Assembly (NCBI GenBank): GCA_013042825.1
Contig: JABDPL010000132.1
Span: forward strand, 1-16,461
DNA length: 16,461 nucleotides
Reading direction: 5' to 3'
Source of the DNA: Flavobacteriaceae bacterium
GTDB lineage: Bacteria; Bacteroidota; Bacteroidia; Flavobacteriales; Flavobacteriaceae
Made by a program: the position numbers and the translations under genes. This document shows, piece by piece, positions 14,788 to 16,461 of the stretch. Every line of letters starts with the position of its first letter. Position 1 is the first letter of the stretch. The notes under the pieces are model-generated. The model worked only from the letters and a program-made list of their open reading frames with translations, had not been told where the DNA came from and made no database searches.

Positions 14788-14794
14788 TTATAAA

Positions 14795-16461
14795 ATGAAA
14801 GTAATTTATTTTTTCATAGCCTGTACGTTATTGTTACAAACCGAAAGCTATGCCCAAAAACGAAAATCAAAATTCGATAAGCCTGCATTAGTTGTTCATG
14901 ATTCTATGTTCAATGGTTTGAAATGGCGCAATATCGGTCCATTCAGAGGTGGACGAAGCGTGGCTTCTACCGGAGTTGTGGGCCAGCCTCATACGTATTA
15001 TATGGGATCTACAGGTGGCGGTGTCTGGAAAACAACGGATGACGGTATCACATGGAAGAATATTTCAGATGGATTCTTCAAAACCGGTACCGTTGGAGCG
15101 ATTGCCGTAGCTGAAAGCGATCCGAATGTGGTTTATGTAGGTATGGGTGAACACGCAGCCCGGGGGGTAATGACTTCCATGGGCGACGGTATGTACAAGT
15201 CTACCGATGCCGGTAAAACCTGGACACATATCGGACTGCATGAATCCCGTCATATAAGCGATGTGGTAATTCATCCCAATAAGCCCGAAATCGTATATGT
15301 ATCGGTGCAGGGGGCCCAGTATGCTCCTTCCACAGAGCGTGGGATTTTTAGAAGTTCAGATGGTGGTGAGAACTGGGAACGCATTCTTTATGTTAACGAC
15401 ATTACCGGTGCCTCTTCCCTTTCGATGGATATGAATAATCCGAGAATCTTATATGCGGCTATGTGGCAGCACCAGCGTTTCCCATGGACCATGAAATCGG
15501 GCGGAGAACATTCAGGTCTATATAAATCCGTTGATGGTGGTGACACATGGAAACCCATGCAAAAAGGTATTCCAAAAGCGTTTGGAAAATCAGGGATATC
15601 TGTTTCTCGCGCAAATTCTGAACGGGTTTTTGCAGTTTTAGAGGCAGAGGAGAAAAAAGGAGGGGTATACCGTTCAGATGATGCCGGCAAAACTTGGAAG
15701 CAGGTCAATTCGAACCGGGTTAATATCGCTCGGTCGTGGTATTATATGGAAATATTTGCTGATCCCCAGGATGAGAATATCGTTTACGTATTGAATGCAC
15801 CCGTTATGAAATCGATCGATGGCGGGAAATCCTTTATGAATATTCCTGTTCCGCATGGTGATAACCATCATCTCTGGATCAATCCGAAGAATAACAAGAT
15901 CATGATCAACTCCAATGATGGTGGAGCCAATATCTCTCATAATGGCGGGAGAAGCTGGAGCACCCAGCAAAACCAGCCAACGGCCCAGTTTTATAGGGTG
16001 ATTACCGATAATCTCGTTCCCTATAATGTTTATGGAGGTCAGCAGGACAATTCTGCTATTGCCATAGCCAGCCGTACAAATGATTTCGGTATAGATTGGA
16101 AAGATTGGTATTCAGTAGCAGGCTGTGAAAGCGCGTTCCTTGCATTCGATCCCGATAATCCTGAGTTTGTATTTGGTGGATGCTACCAGGGCATTATAGA
16201 GAAATGGGTTGCGGCATCAGGAGAAGGTAAACCGATAAAGGCCTATCCTGAGCTCGGTTTGAGCATCGAACCCAAGGACTTTAAATATCGCTATAATTGG
16301 AACGCTCCTATAATAAGTTCACCACATGATAGAAATACCATTTATCACGCAGGGAATGTGGTTTTTAAGACTCAGGATGGCGGACAGAGTTGGGAAAAAG
16401 TGAGTCCCGACCTTACCAGAAATGAGAAAGACAAACAGGGCCCGGGAGGAGGGCCTTATAC
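14795..16461 (+). CDS. Secreted Asp-box (BNR) / YVTN beta-propeller protein, 3' end outside window
   Basis: The frame is open from ATG 14795 to the right edge, 555 residues so far with no stop. Residues 1-20 form a signal peptide (MKVIYFFIACTLLLQTESYA, cleavage before QKRK). The mature protein opens with LKWRNIGPFRGGRS and then repeats the Asp-box pattern S/T-x-D-x-G-x-x-W: KTTDDGITW, KSTDAGKTW, RSSDGGENW, KSVDGGDTW, RSDDAGKTW, KSIDGGKSF and KTQDGGQSW, each before a new blade. This is the WD40/YVTN/BNR-like, sortilin-Vps10-like family often labelled glycosyl hydrolase in Bacteroidota, although no catalytic residues are evident and enzymatic activity is unproven. It follows the oxygenase by 50 bp with no terminator. 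A one-mismatch -7 box (GATATTTG, 14736-14743) could give it a separate promoter. Confidence 0.9.
   Translation, partial: MKVIYFFIACTLLLQTESYAQKRKSKFDKPALVVHDSMFNGLKWRNIGPFRGGRSVASTGVVGQPHTYYMGSTGGGVWKTTDDGITWKNISDGFFKTGTVGAIAVAESDPNVVYVGMGEHAARGVMTSMGDGMYKSTDAGKTWTHIGLHESRHISDVVIHPNKPEIVYVSVQGAQYAPSTERGIFRSSDGGENWERILYVNDITGASSLSMDMNNPRILYAAMWQHQRFPWTMKSGGEHSGLYKSVDGGDTWKPMQKGIPKAFGKSGISVSRANSERVFAVLEAEEKKGGVYRSDDAGKTWKQVNSNRVNIARSWYYMEIFADPQDENIVYVLNAPVMKSIDGGKSFMNIPVPHGDNHHLWINPKNNKIMINSNDGGANISHNGGRSWSTQQNQPTAQFYRVITDNLVPYNVYGGQQDNSAIAIASRTNDFGIDWKDWYSVAGCESAFLAFDPDNPEFVFGGCYQGIIEKWVAASGEGKPIKAYPELGLSIEPKDFKYRYNWNAPIISSPHDRNTIYHAGNVVFKTQDGGQSWEKVSPDLTRNEKDKQGPGGGPY

Noticed and set aside
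15388..15970. Two minus-strand ORFs of 106 and 98 codons over the BNR-repeat gene
   Set aside because: They lie opposite a continuous plus-strand frame full of Asp-box motifs, and their sequences look like reverse-frame noise.

Overview
The window looks like chromosome from a member of the Flavobacteriia (Bacteroidota), probably a marine or free-living Flavobacteriaceae. The evidence is two proteins ending in the type B sorting domain of the type IX secretion system (T9SS, the gliding-motility-associated C-terminus), a choice-of-anchor L domain, promoters of the Bacteroidota TTTG / TAnnTTTG type, moderate-to-low GC, and the flavobacterial flavour of the housekeeping proteins. I see no transposase, integrase, phage gene, tRNA, rRNA or CRISPR array.

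Layout. Positions 2-175 (+) are the tail of a T9SS type B cargo protein. It is followed at 280-5148 (+) by a 1622-residue secreted protein: signal peptide, choice-of-anchor L domain, Ig-like domain, 11 tandem ~95-residue repeats each with a conserved cysteine pair, two short Ig/PKD-like domains and a T9SS type B C-terminus. Then come uvrB (5170-7173, +), abutting stop-to-stop a convergent TerB-like gene (7174-7575, -); a 378-bp intergenic region with several hairpins, a possible 39-codon small gene and a promoter-like sequence reading antisense; a small secreted TonB-C-like protein (7954-8313, -); and sucC (8502-9695, -). sucC is divergent from lysA (9837-11045, +), and both have recognisable promoter elements in the shared 141-bp spacer. 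Next is a tightly packed three-gene unit (11108-14744, +): a class A beta-lactamase-like lipoprotein, an APC-family permease and a Rieske non-heme iron oxygenase, joined by TAATG and ATGA overlaps. The window ends in a secreted protein with Asp-box (BNR) repeats (14795 to beyond the right edge, +).

How the genes work together. uvrB (nucleotide excision repair), sucC (TCA cycle succinyl-CoA synthetase beta) and lysA (lysine biosynthesis) are independent housekeeping genes. The best candidate for an undescribed system is the coupled hydrolase-permease-oxygenase unit. The compartments suggest a linear route: hydrolysis at the cell envelope, uptake across the inner membrane, then oxidation in the cytoplasm. 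The oxygenase has Glu rather than Asp at the electron-bridging position, as reported for the carnitine oxygenase CntA. That makes a quaternary-amine or amino-acid-derived substrate a reasonable guess, but the substrate is not visible in the sequence.
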